Shown piece by piece: positions 23,055 through 35,500 of a stretch of 64,000 nt of DNA. Numbering within the stretch: position 1 is the stretch's first letter; every line of letters begins with the position of its first letter. Below the pieces are notes generated by a model, which made no database searches, had not been told where the DNA came from, and saw nothing but the letters and a program-made list of their open reading frames with translations. A program made the translations under genes and the position numbers. Origin of the DNA: Dastarcus helophoroides. Lineage: Eukaryota > Arthropoda > Insecta > Coleoptera > Bothrideridae. Where the stretch lies: assembly GCA_028583605.1 (NCBI GenBank), contig CM053334.1, positions 25,873,226-25,937,225 on the forward strand, read 5' to 3'.

Positions 23055-24640
23055 GGTAAATTAAAAAAAAATAGTTTCATTTTGAGGATAGTTGTTTGTG
23101 AAAAATAAGAATTTTGAACAAGAAAATCGAAATTTTGAGGAAAAAAACGAACTTCAAAAAACATTCAGATTTGTAAGATCATTAAAGTAAAAATTCCGAA
23201 AGGACGGTTTTGAGAAAAATGTTGAAATTTCGAAAAATAGATGAATTTAAAAGAAAAACTGTAGATTTTCAAAAACAAACTTTGAAATCAAAAGAGAAAT
23301 TTTAAATAAGGGTTAAATTTTGAAAGAAAAATAGTCCCATTTTAAAGATAATTGTCTGTAAAAAATAAGAATTTTGAACAAGAAAATCGAAATTTTGAGG
23401 AAAAAACGAACTTCAAAAAAAATTCAGATTTGTAAGATCATTAAAGTAGAAATTCCGAAAGGACGGTTTTGAGAAAAATGTTGAAATTTCGTAAAATAGA
23501 TGAATTTAAAGGAAAAACTGTAGATTTTCAAAAACAAACTTTGAAATCAAAAGAGAAATTTTAAATAAGCATTAAATTTTGAAAGAAAAATAGTCCCATT
23601 TTGAGGATAATTGTCAGTGAAAAATAGGAATTTTGAACAAGAAAATGGAAATTTTGAGGAAAAAACGAACTTCAAAAAAAAATCAGATTTGTAAGATCAT
23701 TAAAGTAAAAATTCTGAAAAGACGGTTTTGAGAAAAATGTTGAAATTTCGAAAATTAGAAGAATTTGAAGGAAAAACTGTAGATTTTCAAAAACAAACTT
23801 TGAAATCAAAAGAGAAATTTTGAATAAGCATTAAATTTTAAGAGAAAATAGTTCCATTTTGAGGATAGTTGTCTGTGAAAAATAAGAATTGTGAACAAGA
23901 AAATCGAAATCTTGAGGAAAAAACGAACTACAAAAAAAATTCAGATTTGTAAGATCATTAAAATAAAAATTCTGAAAGGACGGTTTTGGAAAAAATGTTG
24001 AAATTTCGAAAAATAGATGAATTTAAAGGAAAAACTGTAGATTTTCAAAAACAAACTTTGAAATCAAAAGAGAAATTTTGAATAAGGGTTAAATGTTGAA
24101 AGAAAAATAGTCCCATTTTGAGAATAATTGTCTGTGAAAAATAAGAATTTTGAACAAGAAAATCGAAAATTTGAGGAAAAAACAAACTTCAAAAAAAACT
24201 TCAGATTTGTAAGATCATTAAAGTAAAAATTCCGAAAGGACGGTTATGAGAAAAATGTTGAAATTTCGAAAAATAGATGAATTTGAAGGAAAAACTGTAG
24301 ATTTTCAAAAACAAACTCTGAAATCAAAAGCGAAATTTTGAATGAAGACTTAAATTTTGAATAAGAGTTAAATTTTGAAAAAAAATAGTATCATTTTGAG
24401 GATAGGTGTCTGTGAAAAATAAGAATTTTGAACTACGAAAATTTTGAGTAAAAATCGAACTTCAAATTTCTAATTGGTAAGATCATTAAAGTAGAAATTC
24501 CAAAAGAACGATTTTGAGAAAAATGTTGAAATTTTGAAAAATAGATAAATTTGAAAAAAAATTCTAAATTTTCAAAAACAAACTTTGAAATAAAAAGAGA
24601 AACCTTGAATAAATGTTTAAAAATAAAAAAAGACCATTTT
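23055..24640 (+). repeat. Tandem array, about 6 copies of a 259-bp unit
   Basis: The marker GATTTGTAAGATCATTAAA occurs at 23168, 23427, 23686, 23944 and 24204, with a diverged copy near 24473: spacings of 259, 259, 258, 260 and about 269. Each unit carries CCGAAAGGACGGTTTTGAG, GAAAAACTGTAGATTTTC and TAGTCCCATTTTGAGGATA. Units are highly alike except the outermost, which are worn. Non-coding. Confidence 0.92.
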
Positions 24641-24686
24641 GAATCAAAAGTTTTTATGTCCAGAAATATGGAATTTTGAAATATAT

Positions 24687-25036
24687 TGTTACGGGCTTAT
24701 CGGCTCGAAATAATTAATAAACACTTGCTGAGTAATACCCACTTTATTTTTAAACTAAACTCGGAACACTACAACTAAATAATTTACTCACTTTTAACTA
24801 CTAGCTCACTAATTGCACTGACTGATTCTAACTAACTAATTCGAGGGAAAGGTGACCGCCTTATATAGTTTTGGCTCCCAGGTTCTAGAAAAATCCCGCA
24901 GATAAGACTTATCGTTTGCCGAAATTTCTAGAACGCTTATCTGCCGTTTGCTTTGTTATCGCGGCCGCTTTCCCTTATCAGATCTTTCTAAAAAATTTTC
25001 TTACGTACTAAATTCTATATTTTACATTTCGCTACG
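24687..25036 (-). mobile_element. Solo LTR of an LTR retrotransposon
   Basis: A 350-bp block of more normal composition flanked by ATAT on both sides (24683-24686, 25037-25040). On the minus strand it begins CGTAGCGAAATG, has a TATATAAGG box (about 24862-24870), an initiator-like TCAGTC, an AATAAAG polyadenylation signal near 24745, and ends CCCGTAACA. That order is a classic U3-R-U5. No internal domains or second LTR are present, so it is a solo LTR, probably Ty3/gypsy type. The 5' dinucleotide is CG rather than TG. Confidence 0.75.
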
Positions 25037-25040
25037 ATAT

Positions 25041-26120
25041 AGACATTTCAGAAAAAGGGCAAATTTCAAGCGAATAATCAAAATATCCGAAGGTTCTGAT
25101 TCTAGCGGGTGAAACATTTTAAAAACAATTTATTTTTAAGAAAATAATAAAATTTTGAGAAAAACCTTGAACCTGAGAAAAAAAATTTTGGGAGAAAGTC
25201 AATTTTTTTTAAAGTCAAGTTTTGTGAATTAAAGCGAAATTAAAAAAGACGAACTTTAAAAAAAAAAATTAAAATTTAGAGAAAAAACCGAATTCCTGAG
25301 CAACAATTAAAATTTTGCATGGTAAGTCAAATTTTCAGAGGAGACGTTTATGAAAAAAAAACAATTTGGAAAAAATCTTAAATGTTGAGACAAAGATGAA
25401 TTTCAAGGCAAACAATTGAGATTTCTAAAAACAAAAATGAATTATGAAAAAAGATTCGAGAAAAAATTATTACGAGAAGATCTAAATTTTAACAAAAAAT
25501 TCGAAATCTAGTAGAAATTTAAATTTTCTCAGTCTTCAATTTTGGCAAATTTTAAAAAATGTGCCAATTTTGAATAAAATTCAAGATTTTGCAGCAGAAT
25601 ATGTATTTTTTCTTGACTGCTTAAAGCAGAGTGCCTTAGCGTGACGTCAGAAAATATCTGATTGAGATAAATGTCAACATTTTGAGAAACAAGTTGAGTT
25701 TTCACGAAATTAGATGTAAAGAAATCTGGAAAACTTTGAAATATCCAAAAAAAAAGTGTTCGAGAATTTTTGTCCCTTTAGAAAAATATAGAATTTCCAA
25801 AAAAATATATTTTCAAAGTTTCTACTTTTTTAATCAAAAGCTCGTCCAAATTTTGAAAAAATTCCAAATTTTGATAAACACTTCGAAATGTGCAGAAATT
25901 AGAATTTTAAAAAAGTGGAAATTTTCAAAAAAGGTTGAATTTTGAAAAGTAAACATTTTAAAGAAAAAAAAAACGAAAAATATTGAGATAAAAATTGAAA
26001 GTTTTAAAAAGATTAGATTTTGATAAAAAAAGTAAAATTTAATATTGAATTTAAATTTTCAAATAAAAAGACAAATTTTGCGAACAAAATAGAATTTTGA
26101 AAAAAGTCAATATTTCGATT
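25041..26120. repeat. A-rich degenerate repeat
   Basis: Continues the A-rich vocabulary (AAATTTTGAGAAAAA, GAAATTTC). The 87-codon open frame at 25682 is K/I/F-rich chance sequence. No gene recognised. Confidence 0.6.
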
Positions 26121-26124
26121 TTTT

Positions 26125-26345
26125 TACTGAAACGGGCTGGTCCTTGGTTATCTTTAAGAATTGAAATTAAAATCTTGTTCCCTGAAACCAAGAAAGATTA
26201 AAAAACATAACAATGGTTGCTCTAACGCGTTTCGATTGCCATCGATTGTATATCTCTGATGATGATAGGTTGGCTATCGAAATGCCTTAGACCAACCATC
26301 GTTGAATTTTTTAATCTTTCTTGGTTTCAAAGGACAAAATTTAAA
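26125..26345. repeat. Foldback hairpin element 5
   Basis: Starts ACGGGCTGGTCCTTGGTTATC, with arms GGTTGCTCTAACGCGTTTCG and returning GGTTGGCTATCGAAATGCCT, and ends TTAATCTTTCTTGGTTTC. It sits about 170 bases before the candidate first exon of the receptor gene. Confidence 0.85.
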
Positions 26346-26516
26346 TTTTAATATTTTGATTAAACTTTAAAATTTCAAGGAAACGACAAATTTTGAAAAA
26401 AAATGGTAATTTTTGGAAAAGCCTACTTGGTTGACTAAATTTTAAATCGACTGTTTTAACGAAGTAGAGTAAATGCCCAACCCAGCCCATATGTTATTGT
26501 TAATGTATTATTTATT

Positions 26517-26574
26517 ATGTTATTAACTTTTTGTTTTGTACAAAGGAACCACATAATTTGGGACCATTCTGCAG
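26517..26574 (+). CDS. Odorant receptor candidate exon 1
   Basis: ATG at 26517, 19 codons (MLLTFCFVQRNHIIWDHSA) and a phase-1 donor GCAG|GTAACC. It joins exon 2 to read IIWDHSADDPLYFLYYIF, resembling the W-containing run just before TM1 in insect ORs. The frame is open upstream to 26460, so the true start could differ or lie in an earlier exon. Chosen because the phase and total length fit. Confidence 0.45.
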
Positions 26575-29500
26575 GTAACCTACCTACTCAACTCGTTCGT
26601 TGGTTGGTTGTTTGGTTGCTAGGTACTAAAATGAGGTTTGATCTTTTTTTTTTTTCAGAAAAGATTATAATTCATCTAAACTGTATGCTAGAGACCAATA
26701 TTTCAGAATTTGAGACTTGGTTCCTTTCTGCAAAAGTCATAACATTTCGGAGCCTGGGCAATTTTTCAAAATGTTTTCAAAATTTACTTCAAGTTTCCGC
26801 GGGTCTATATCTAGAAATGCGAAGTTCCGTTGGCCAATTTTGTTCATTATCCGAAAAGATGTAATTTTTCCCATCGAAAAATTACTGTAAATATAGCGCA
26901 AATATGCATCATCATTAGAATTTAGATAAAATGTGCAATAACCGGTAAAAATGAATTAAATATGCATTTACATATACAAATATGCAGATGTATATAATCC
27001 AATCTCTAGAAGATCGACGTTTCTTTAAAAAAATAACATTTCTAAATGTGAATCGAAATATCGATATAAAAATCGATCTTTCAAAGTTTAAATTAAAATT
27101 TGAAAAAAAATCTTCTGTAAAAAATCGCACCCTTGGAAACAATTTAAATTTCTGTAAACGAAATATTCGAAAAATTGGAAATGTCAAACTTAAACTGAAA
27201 GCTTGGAGAAAAATTTAAAAGTTCGAAAAAACCACTCAATCGATAAACAAATGCGGATACTAATTTGACTTTGTTTATTTGGTAATTTGTTCATTTGATT
27301 ACGAAAGTGTTGCATTATTCAGAAATTGATTTCCTTTTAATAATTTAAATCAAAATGCAGAGGACATTAAGCTTGCTGTTAAACTACTAATATCATGAAT
27401 AATTACTCCAACATTTGTTTTTACACTCTAGAATACTAATAAAAAGAAATAATATTTAATGGGTACCTAATTTATTTTTCCTTTTTGTTTTTCGATACAA
27501 CTAGTTATTAAATTTTCTTAACAGTCATCATTTAAAATTTGACTCATCAGAAACAAAACGTACGCAAAACACAATATAGAATGCAAGCTCTATCACTATT
27601 TTTACCGTCATTTATCGAAATATTATAACATATTTGTGACTCATGGTAAGATAACGTAACAGAATCCAAAATATCGTTTAATTCAATGGATATAACATAA
27701 GATGAAAAATTTGTAATTGTAACACTCTCCTGATGAAACCCAGTTGTCTAGGTCCTTTTTTGTATCTTTTTGTTTGGGATTACCGTCATACCTCCTATAA
27801 CGAACCTCCATATACCGAATTCTTCTATATAACGAATTTTTCAGAGAACATTAAACGAACAGAATACCTCCTTACAACAAATTTTTGAACCAAGATTTTT
27901 CAAGGTTTAATAGTTTTAATAATGGCCTTCCATTCAGAGAAAGTCCCTAAACCTTATGCTAATGACATTCCAAGGTTTGATTCGTTAATAATTGCATCTC
28001 CTTCGAAATAAGTAAATACTCAATTTTTGGGGTACCTTATTCTAAGGACTTTATTTACCTGCTAGTATAAAGGGGGTCTACAGTTTGTAAACACACCTGA
28101 ACTTGTTTTCAATGCCTTAAATAAGTACGAGGTATTTTTTGAACAGCAAACATTTTCTAAATTCTCTCTTCAAACAGAAATAACAGATTTTTTTAATTCA
28201 ATTTAATTTATCTACTTATGTTTGTTTATATGAAATTTTACATGTGATTTATGCATTTTTAATGTTACCTCCCTATAACGAAAACCTCTCTATAGCAAAT
28301 AGCACATTTTTTGTGGAATCTTCGAATTCGCTATAGGGAGGTTTGACTGTATTTAAGTAAACATATTCTTCATTAATTAAAATTATTTCTAGATGATCCG
28401 CTCTATTTTCTTTACTACATATTTGCTCATTTAATTCGAGACTCGGCGGTCATTCAGATTACATATTTGTATGCAATAGTTACCCAAATGGGAAATTTAG
28501 TACTTACTCTATACTACTGTATCTACAGCCGAGATGTTTCTATTTTGTTGAAGTTCGTACCAGTCTGCAGTGCTACTTTATATGTAAGTGTAATGCTTAT
28601 TTTATTTAAGTTTAGAAGCCGACCGAAAGTAAATTTTTGGCCGAAAATGAATTTCGTATTTTCCTCCGGTTTAGACCGAAACCAAAACCGAAATCAAAAC
28701 TTATGAAAAGTGCGTTTTCGAGACCTGCACGAGTAAGTAAAAATGTAATCGGATTGTAATCACCGATTACTTTTTTCGAGATATGTAATCGGGGAATTGG
28801 CATCATGGGCATCGTATCGAATTTACTCATTTGTAATTCTGCAGTTTATATTATCGATTTCGTGTTGCATGTTACAAGTTGACATTTGTCGAAAATTTGT
28901 ACTTGATGTATTTTATACAGTGCTAGTCTGTTACTCGAAATAAATGCAATAAATCTAAGACAGTTTTTTTTCGGAAATCTGCTCGGACACGTCGATTAAT
29001 ATTTGAATTTGCGTCCTTTTTGATATAGAAAAATTTTATACCGAATGTCCCAAATTTAAGATATGTCATCGTCAATTTTGTTAAATGTCAACCCTATTTT
29101 TTTCTTGACTCTAAGATACACATGCGTACCAAATTTCAATTTTTTATTTCTTGCCATTTTAAAGATATTTAACAAATATTAACTAATTTGAAAAACCAAG
29201 GAATCTGATTCAACTCAACAATCGTTCTTCAATAAATGCTCAAAATGTTGTCCATTTACTAACTGACAATACCCTAAACTGTACTGAAATTCGTTTTGAA
29301 CATTGCTAATTACTTCGTGGGAAATTAGTCTAGATTCCTGTCCTATTCGTCCTTTTAACTCCTCAATATTTGTAGGTTTGGTCTTAAAAACTTTGCTCTT
29401 CAAATACCCCCATAAGAAATAGTCCATAGGTGTTAAGTCCGAGGACCTTGATGGCCATTCAAAAGGTCCTTTTTTACCAATCCATCTGCCTGGAAATACA

Positions 29501-32500
29501 TCATCCAAATACTCACGGACAGGTCTTGCAAAATGAGGAGGCGCACCGTCTTGTTGAAACTAGATGTTTCTATTCGGGACATCAGCTTCGATCGGATTAG
29601 GAAACAAAATAGCTAAATCAGGAATTAGCTCTTTCTGCAAGCATTCTAATTATCGTGCCCCATTGAGATTTTCTTGGGAGAAAATTGGTCCTATAACTGG
29701 ATCACCAACAATCCCTGCCCATACATTGATTTTCTCTGGATGTTAGATGTGGCCTTCCCTCATCCAGAATGGGTTGTTGTCTGCCCAGTGACGACAATTT
29801 TGACGATTTAGCTCACCATTTCACATAAACGTTGATTCATCTGAAAACAGGATATTTTCTATGCTTATAACATTTCTTTCAGCAGATTCATCATTTGTTT
29901 ACAAAGCTGGAGTCTTCTATCCGGATCATCTTCTAAAAGTTCATGGAGGATTGTCATTTTATAAGGATGAAATTTTTGCATTTTCAGAGTTCTTGCAATT
30001 GAAGACTGGCTAATTTCGAGTCCCCTACCTATCTGATTAGTGGAGACATGAGACTTTTTAAAAATAGAGAGAAATACATTAATTTTGACATCTTCATTGA
30101 GCGCATTCTGATGAAGATTACTTGTTTTTCTTAAATGTTTATTTTCCCAAAACTGTTTTTTAATCTTGCTTACGGTATTTTGCCATATATATGGTAAATC
30201 AGGATACCTTTCCAGGAATAAACGAATAACTTCATTTTGTGTTCTTGTTCTATCTCCGTAGCCAATCAAAATTAAAATTTCAATCTTGTGGGTTTAAGTT
30301 AAGTAAGGTATTTTGGTCGATTTTTTAATAAATGATGATCTTACTAAACAACAAACTAATAGTTTCTTCGATTAATACGATACTTCTCTTTTTATTTGTT
30401 TTCGTTAAGTTTTTTTATAAGATTGTGATAAGACCTAAACCGAGTTTAACAAAAAATGTCAAACGGATACCCTCTGATTTTTAAACTTTATGAAAATTGT
30501 ATTGAATTGAATCAGATTTCTTGATTTTTCGAATTAATTATTAAATTTATAAATAAATATTTTTTGAATGAGAAGAAATAAAAAATTGAAATTTGGTACG
30601 CATGTGTAACTTGATATACCCTTTAAAAAGAGTTAAGAAAGAAATAGGGTTGCCCCTTAAAAAAATTGTCGATGACGTTATATCTTAAACTTGGGACATG
30701 CTCCATAAAATTTTTCTACATTAAAATATGAATCGACGTGTCCAAGCATATTTCCGGGAAAAAAAATTGTCTTTGATTTACTGAATCTATTCCAAGTTAC
30801 AGACTAGCACTGTATTTTAGATAGGTAGTTTGAAAAATGTGTCAGTAGGAAGTATTTGTACATTTACCACATAAAAGTCGGAAACTTTTTGAAAAAAATC
30901 AAAATTTTGATAAAAAGTCGATTAACAAAAAATTAAAACTTTCAGAAGTAGTCGAACCTTTAAACCACCCCTTAAATAGATCGATATTTGTCTAAAAAAA
31001 AGGCACATGAACATGTTCTAGGTAGACGTAAAATTTTAAAAAGTAGTCACTATTTTCGAAAAAATATCAAATCGAAAATTTTTGAGCCAATTTCCAAATA
31101 AAGCGGAAATCTAAAAAAAAGTCGAAGTTAAAAATAATTAAAATTTTCAAAAAATGCGAAATTATAAAATTTAGCTTTCATTTTAAAAAATGTCAACATT
31201 TAAAAGGAATGAAATTTCCGGTAAATATGAATACTTATTTGAAAACAAGGCCAACTTTTAAAACATTTCCAAATAGAAGTTCTTTTAGAGTCGAAATTTT
31301 CAATAAAAGTTTACGTTTTAAAAAAAATTAAGAAATTTGAAAAAAGTCGATATTTTCAAAAAAATTTAAAATTTTTAAAGTCGAAAATTTTGAAATTAAA
31401 ATTTTAATAAATAATTGAAATTTTGAAAAATGTTAAGATTTTCATAGAAAATTAAAATTTTCAAAAAACTATAAAGCCTCTTTAAAAAGTCAAAAATATC
31501 AAAATTTTGACATTTTTCAAGAAGTTTGAGTATTACAAAAAATGACAAAACATTCAACAAAATTCAAAATTTTTCAAAAAGTTTTTTATTTTTAGAAATA
31601 ATCTAAAATTTAAAAAAAACAAAATTTTAAAGTGTCGAAATTTTAAAAAATTGAAGAATTTTCAAAGTTTCAAAAAAACCTAAATTCTCAAATAGTCACT
31701 TCAATAAAGAAAAAATAAAATTATCAGTTAAGTCAAACTGTTTTAAAAACAGCAATCGGAGATGAATGCAAGAAGAATGCAACCTGGACTACAAATTCAT
31801 GCAGCCCTCCAGGCGTGTATTGTGGAATCAGATGTAGCTGAACTACCAACAGTTGAAACACTGCCACCTAGCGAAGCGGTTGCTCTCTAGGAGAGTTCCC
31901 AGAAAACAAGGATTCCTATAATGCAGAGACCAATAGGTTTGAAAATTTATTAGATTCGAAGTTTGGAAACCAAATACCGGTTTCGATCTTGTTAGATCTC
32001 GTCAGTTTGGTATATCCAACTCGAATGCTAATAACTGTTCCGACAAGTAAGTACTAAACCATTCACAAGCGTCAAGCGAGTGACTCTTAGTACTACCACC
32101 TATTGGTCCATAGAAAAACTATGGCCATCGCCAACAATGTCGTATGCAAGAAGAATGCAACCTAGACTACAAATTCATGCAGCCCTCCAGGCGGGTATAG
32201 TGAGCTATAGGTAACTGAACTACCAACAGTTGAAACACTGCCACCTAGCGAAGCGGTTGCTCTCTAGGAGAGTTCCCAGAAGACAAGGATTCCTATAATG
32301 CAGAGACCAATAGGTTTGAAAATTTATTAGATTCGAAGTTTGGAAACCAAATACCGGTTTCGATCTTGTTAGATCTCGTCAGTTTCGTATATCCAACTCG
32401 AATGCTAATAACTGTTGCGACAAGTAAGTACTAAAACATTCACAGGCGTCAAGCGAGTGACTTTTAGTACTACCACCTATTGGTCCATAGAGAAGCTATG

Positions 32501-35500
32501 GCCATCGCCAACAATGTCATATGCAAGAAGAATGCAACCTAGACTACAAATTTATGCAGCCCTCCAGGCGTGTATAGTGAATTATAGGTAGCTGAACTAC
32601 CAACAGTTGAAACACTGCCACCTAGCGAAGCTGTTGCTCTCTAGGAGAGTGGTGGTAGTACTAAAAGTCACTCGCTTGACGCCTGTGAATGTTTTAGTAC
32701 TTACTTGTCGGAACATTTATTAGCATTCGAGTTGGATATACTAAACTGACGAGATCTAACAAGATCGAAACCGGTATTTGGTTTCCAAACTTCAAATCTA
32801 ATAAATGTTCAAACCTATTGGTCTGTGCATTATAGAATACCGAAAATGAATGTTAAAATTGAAATAAAAGTCGAAATTCAAATAAAATGTTAATTTCCAT
32901 TGAATCGAATTTTAAATAAAATCAAAATAATCGAATATTAAAGAAATGGCAAAAGTATCAGAACAAGCTTTATTATGTTTTTTAATCTTTGTTGATTTCA
33001 GGGGAAATTTTTTTTCAAAATTATCAGAAAAGTAGAAAATTTCAAAAAAGGATTAAATTTTGAGGAATTAATATTTGAAAACAGGAGAAGTTTTCAATAG
33101 TTAAATTTTGAAATAACAGTCAAACATTTTTTTAAAAACTCAAAATTTTCTAAATATTATTAAAATTTTGAAAAATAATCGAAATTTCTTAAAAAGTCAA
33201 AACTTTCAAATGGTTATAATTTTGGAAAAAAGTGGACATTTTGTAAAAAAGTAGAAAAAGTCAAAATACAGCCAAATAATCCAAAATTTCTAAAAAATTC
33301 AGCATAAAAAAAAGTGACGCTTTAAAGTAATCGAAATTTTCATATAAAAGTTTAAATTAAAAAAAAACCAAAGTTAATAAAATCGAAAGTTTTCAAAAAG
33401 TCGAAGTTTTGAAAAATAATTCAAATTTAGAAAATAGTCGACATTTTTTAGAATCAAAATATTCAAAAAGTAACAATTTTTAAAAAACTTCAAAATTTGA
33501 AAACAAGGGAAATTTTGAAGATAAGGGAAATTTTGAATAAAGTCGAAAATTTGACATTTTGGTTTAGCTTTGAAAAATTATACCTTTTTAATAATTACGA
33601 ATTTTTAAAAAAATTTTTAAAATACATCAAATTTTTCAAAAAAATAGCAAAGATTTTAAAAAGACTAAATTTTAAAAAATAATTGTGAGCTGAAAAAATA
33701 AATATTTAAAAAAAAAATAGAAATTTTTGGTAAACTTGGTCAAAACGTAAACAAAAGTCGAAATTGAAGAGAAATTTTTCTAAAAATGCAAATGCTGAAA
33801 AAATGTGCAAATAAAAAAAAATGTAAACCTGGAAGTCACAGTTTTCAGAAAAAAATCGGTATTTTCAAAAAGGTATAAATTTCCAAAAAAAAAAAATTAA
33901 ACCTAAAAAGTCAAAATTTTGAAAAAAGGAACACAATTTCAAAAAAGTCAAAAATATGAGAAAAAGCCAAAAGTCTTTATAAAAAAGGTCCAAATTTTAA
34001 TAAAAAATTGAATTTTGTGAAAGGAAAAATAAAAATTTTGATGACATCAAATATTTCGAAAAAAAAATGAAGTTACCAGAAAACTCGAAATTTTCGAACT
34101 ATTTTTGAAAGTTTGTACTTTTTTGATAATATTAATTTTTCAAAATATTTACTTTTCAAAAATTTTGGATTAAAATTTGAAAAAATACCGACATTTTCGA
34201 TAAAGATGAAATTGTGAAGTCGAACATTTTTAAAAAGGTCGAAATTTTTTTAAGAAAGTCGTAATTGTAAAATAAATATATTTTGAGAAAAAATCAACCA
34301 GTTGATAAATTCGAAATCATTTTCACAAACAGTCGAAATGTTTAAAAATTGAAATTTTGAAAAAACACGAAATTTTCACTAAGCAAATTTTTCAAATAGC
34401 CGAAGTAGAAGGTTCAAGAGTAGACATTTTTGAATAGTATATTCAAAATAAGTTTAAAACCTTTTCAATTAGAAAAAAACAAATTTAAACAAGCAAAACG
34501 TTAGAACAAAAATTTGTCGAAAAATATCGAAAATAAAAAAAGATCAAAAATCAAAAGTTGGTATTAGTTTTAGCGAACATGGCAGCAGTGGGAATGTTAT
34601 TTTTATGCTAAATTTTGAATTTTTATAAGTTCATCAAGCATAGCAAGTTTGGAAATTTTATTTTTATAAATAAATAAAAATTGGGGTGTACTGCTACACC
34701 CAATATATTCAAAATTTAAATATCACATTGGTTTACTGCAGGTTATGACAACTTCATCATCTCTTTATTTCACGAAAAGGGACCTAGTATTGGTAATGAA
34801 GAATTTTTTAGATGGATTAATTTCTCTAAGCTTTCATGACGATGACGTGAGTAGAAAATTCAGGAACTCGGGTTTAACCATAAGAGCATTGTTTTGGATA
34901 CATGTTGCATCAACTTTAGCATCTTGTGCAATCGTAGTTCCTTATCCTGGCAATACGGATTCCCTCAACAACATATTTTTCACATGTCACTTTATTGAGG
35001 AATTTTACCCAACACAATACTACATCCTTGCGTATACATTTGGAATGAGCTCATTCGTTCTGATATTACATTCATTCGCTTTACCATATTATATTGCAAG
35101 TGTTAACTTAAAAGTTGGTTTCATTCTTGACATGGTAGTCAGGCAGATTCAGTCGATGTCACCAACAATCAACAAACTTGAAGATGGTGACTACCAAATG
35201 AGGATAAAGAATATCTTATTAACATCAATTAAAATCAACATAAAGTTGAGAAGGTAAGATCTGCAAAAGTGCACATAAAGTGTGACCAATCATTTGCTTT
35301 TCTATCGATTTTCTTCAAATTTCTGTCAGATGTTATAAAAAGTGTTACCTAAAATTAAAAGATTCTCATCGATGTCGGTGCGAAAGCCGAAATGTTCAAT
35401 TTTAAAATTACAATTTTTAACATGTAACCTGATGTTTTCGGCGAGATTTTAATTGAATGAGGCCAAACCCTTCTTTAGATATTGATAAAAAGGTAATATA

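Larger units (their letters stand above)
28918..30812 (-). mobile_element. Long-TIR mariner-superfamily transposon (DD41D-like), full length but dead
   Basis: Ends read CAGTGCTAGTCTGT (28918) and ACAGACTAGCACTG (to 30812), flanked by TA on both sides, 1895 bp. The inverted ends continue for about 300 bp (28918-29215 against about 30500-30812), with indels. The minus strand encodes a transposase in broken pieces: HTH half 30269-29865 (134 codons), then FSDES (first D), QQDGAPPHF (second D) and SSDLTPMDYF (third D). By my count 41 residues separate the second and third acidic residues. At least two in-frame stops interrupt the middle third. Confidence 0.88.

Noticed and set aside
23055..24640. 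A CRISPR-like or satellite-centromere array.
   Set aside because: Units are long, contiguous and lack spacers, and six copies are too few to call a centromeric satellite.
29564..29746. A plus-strand open frame inside the DD41D-like transposon.
   Set aside because: It is antisense to the transposase catalytic core, whose minus-strand motifs explain the region.
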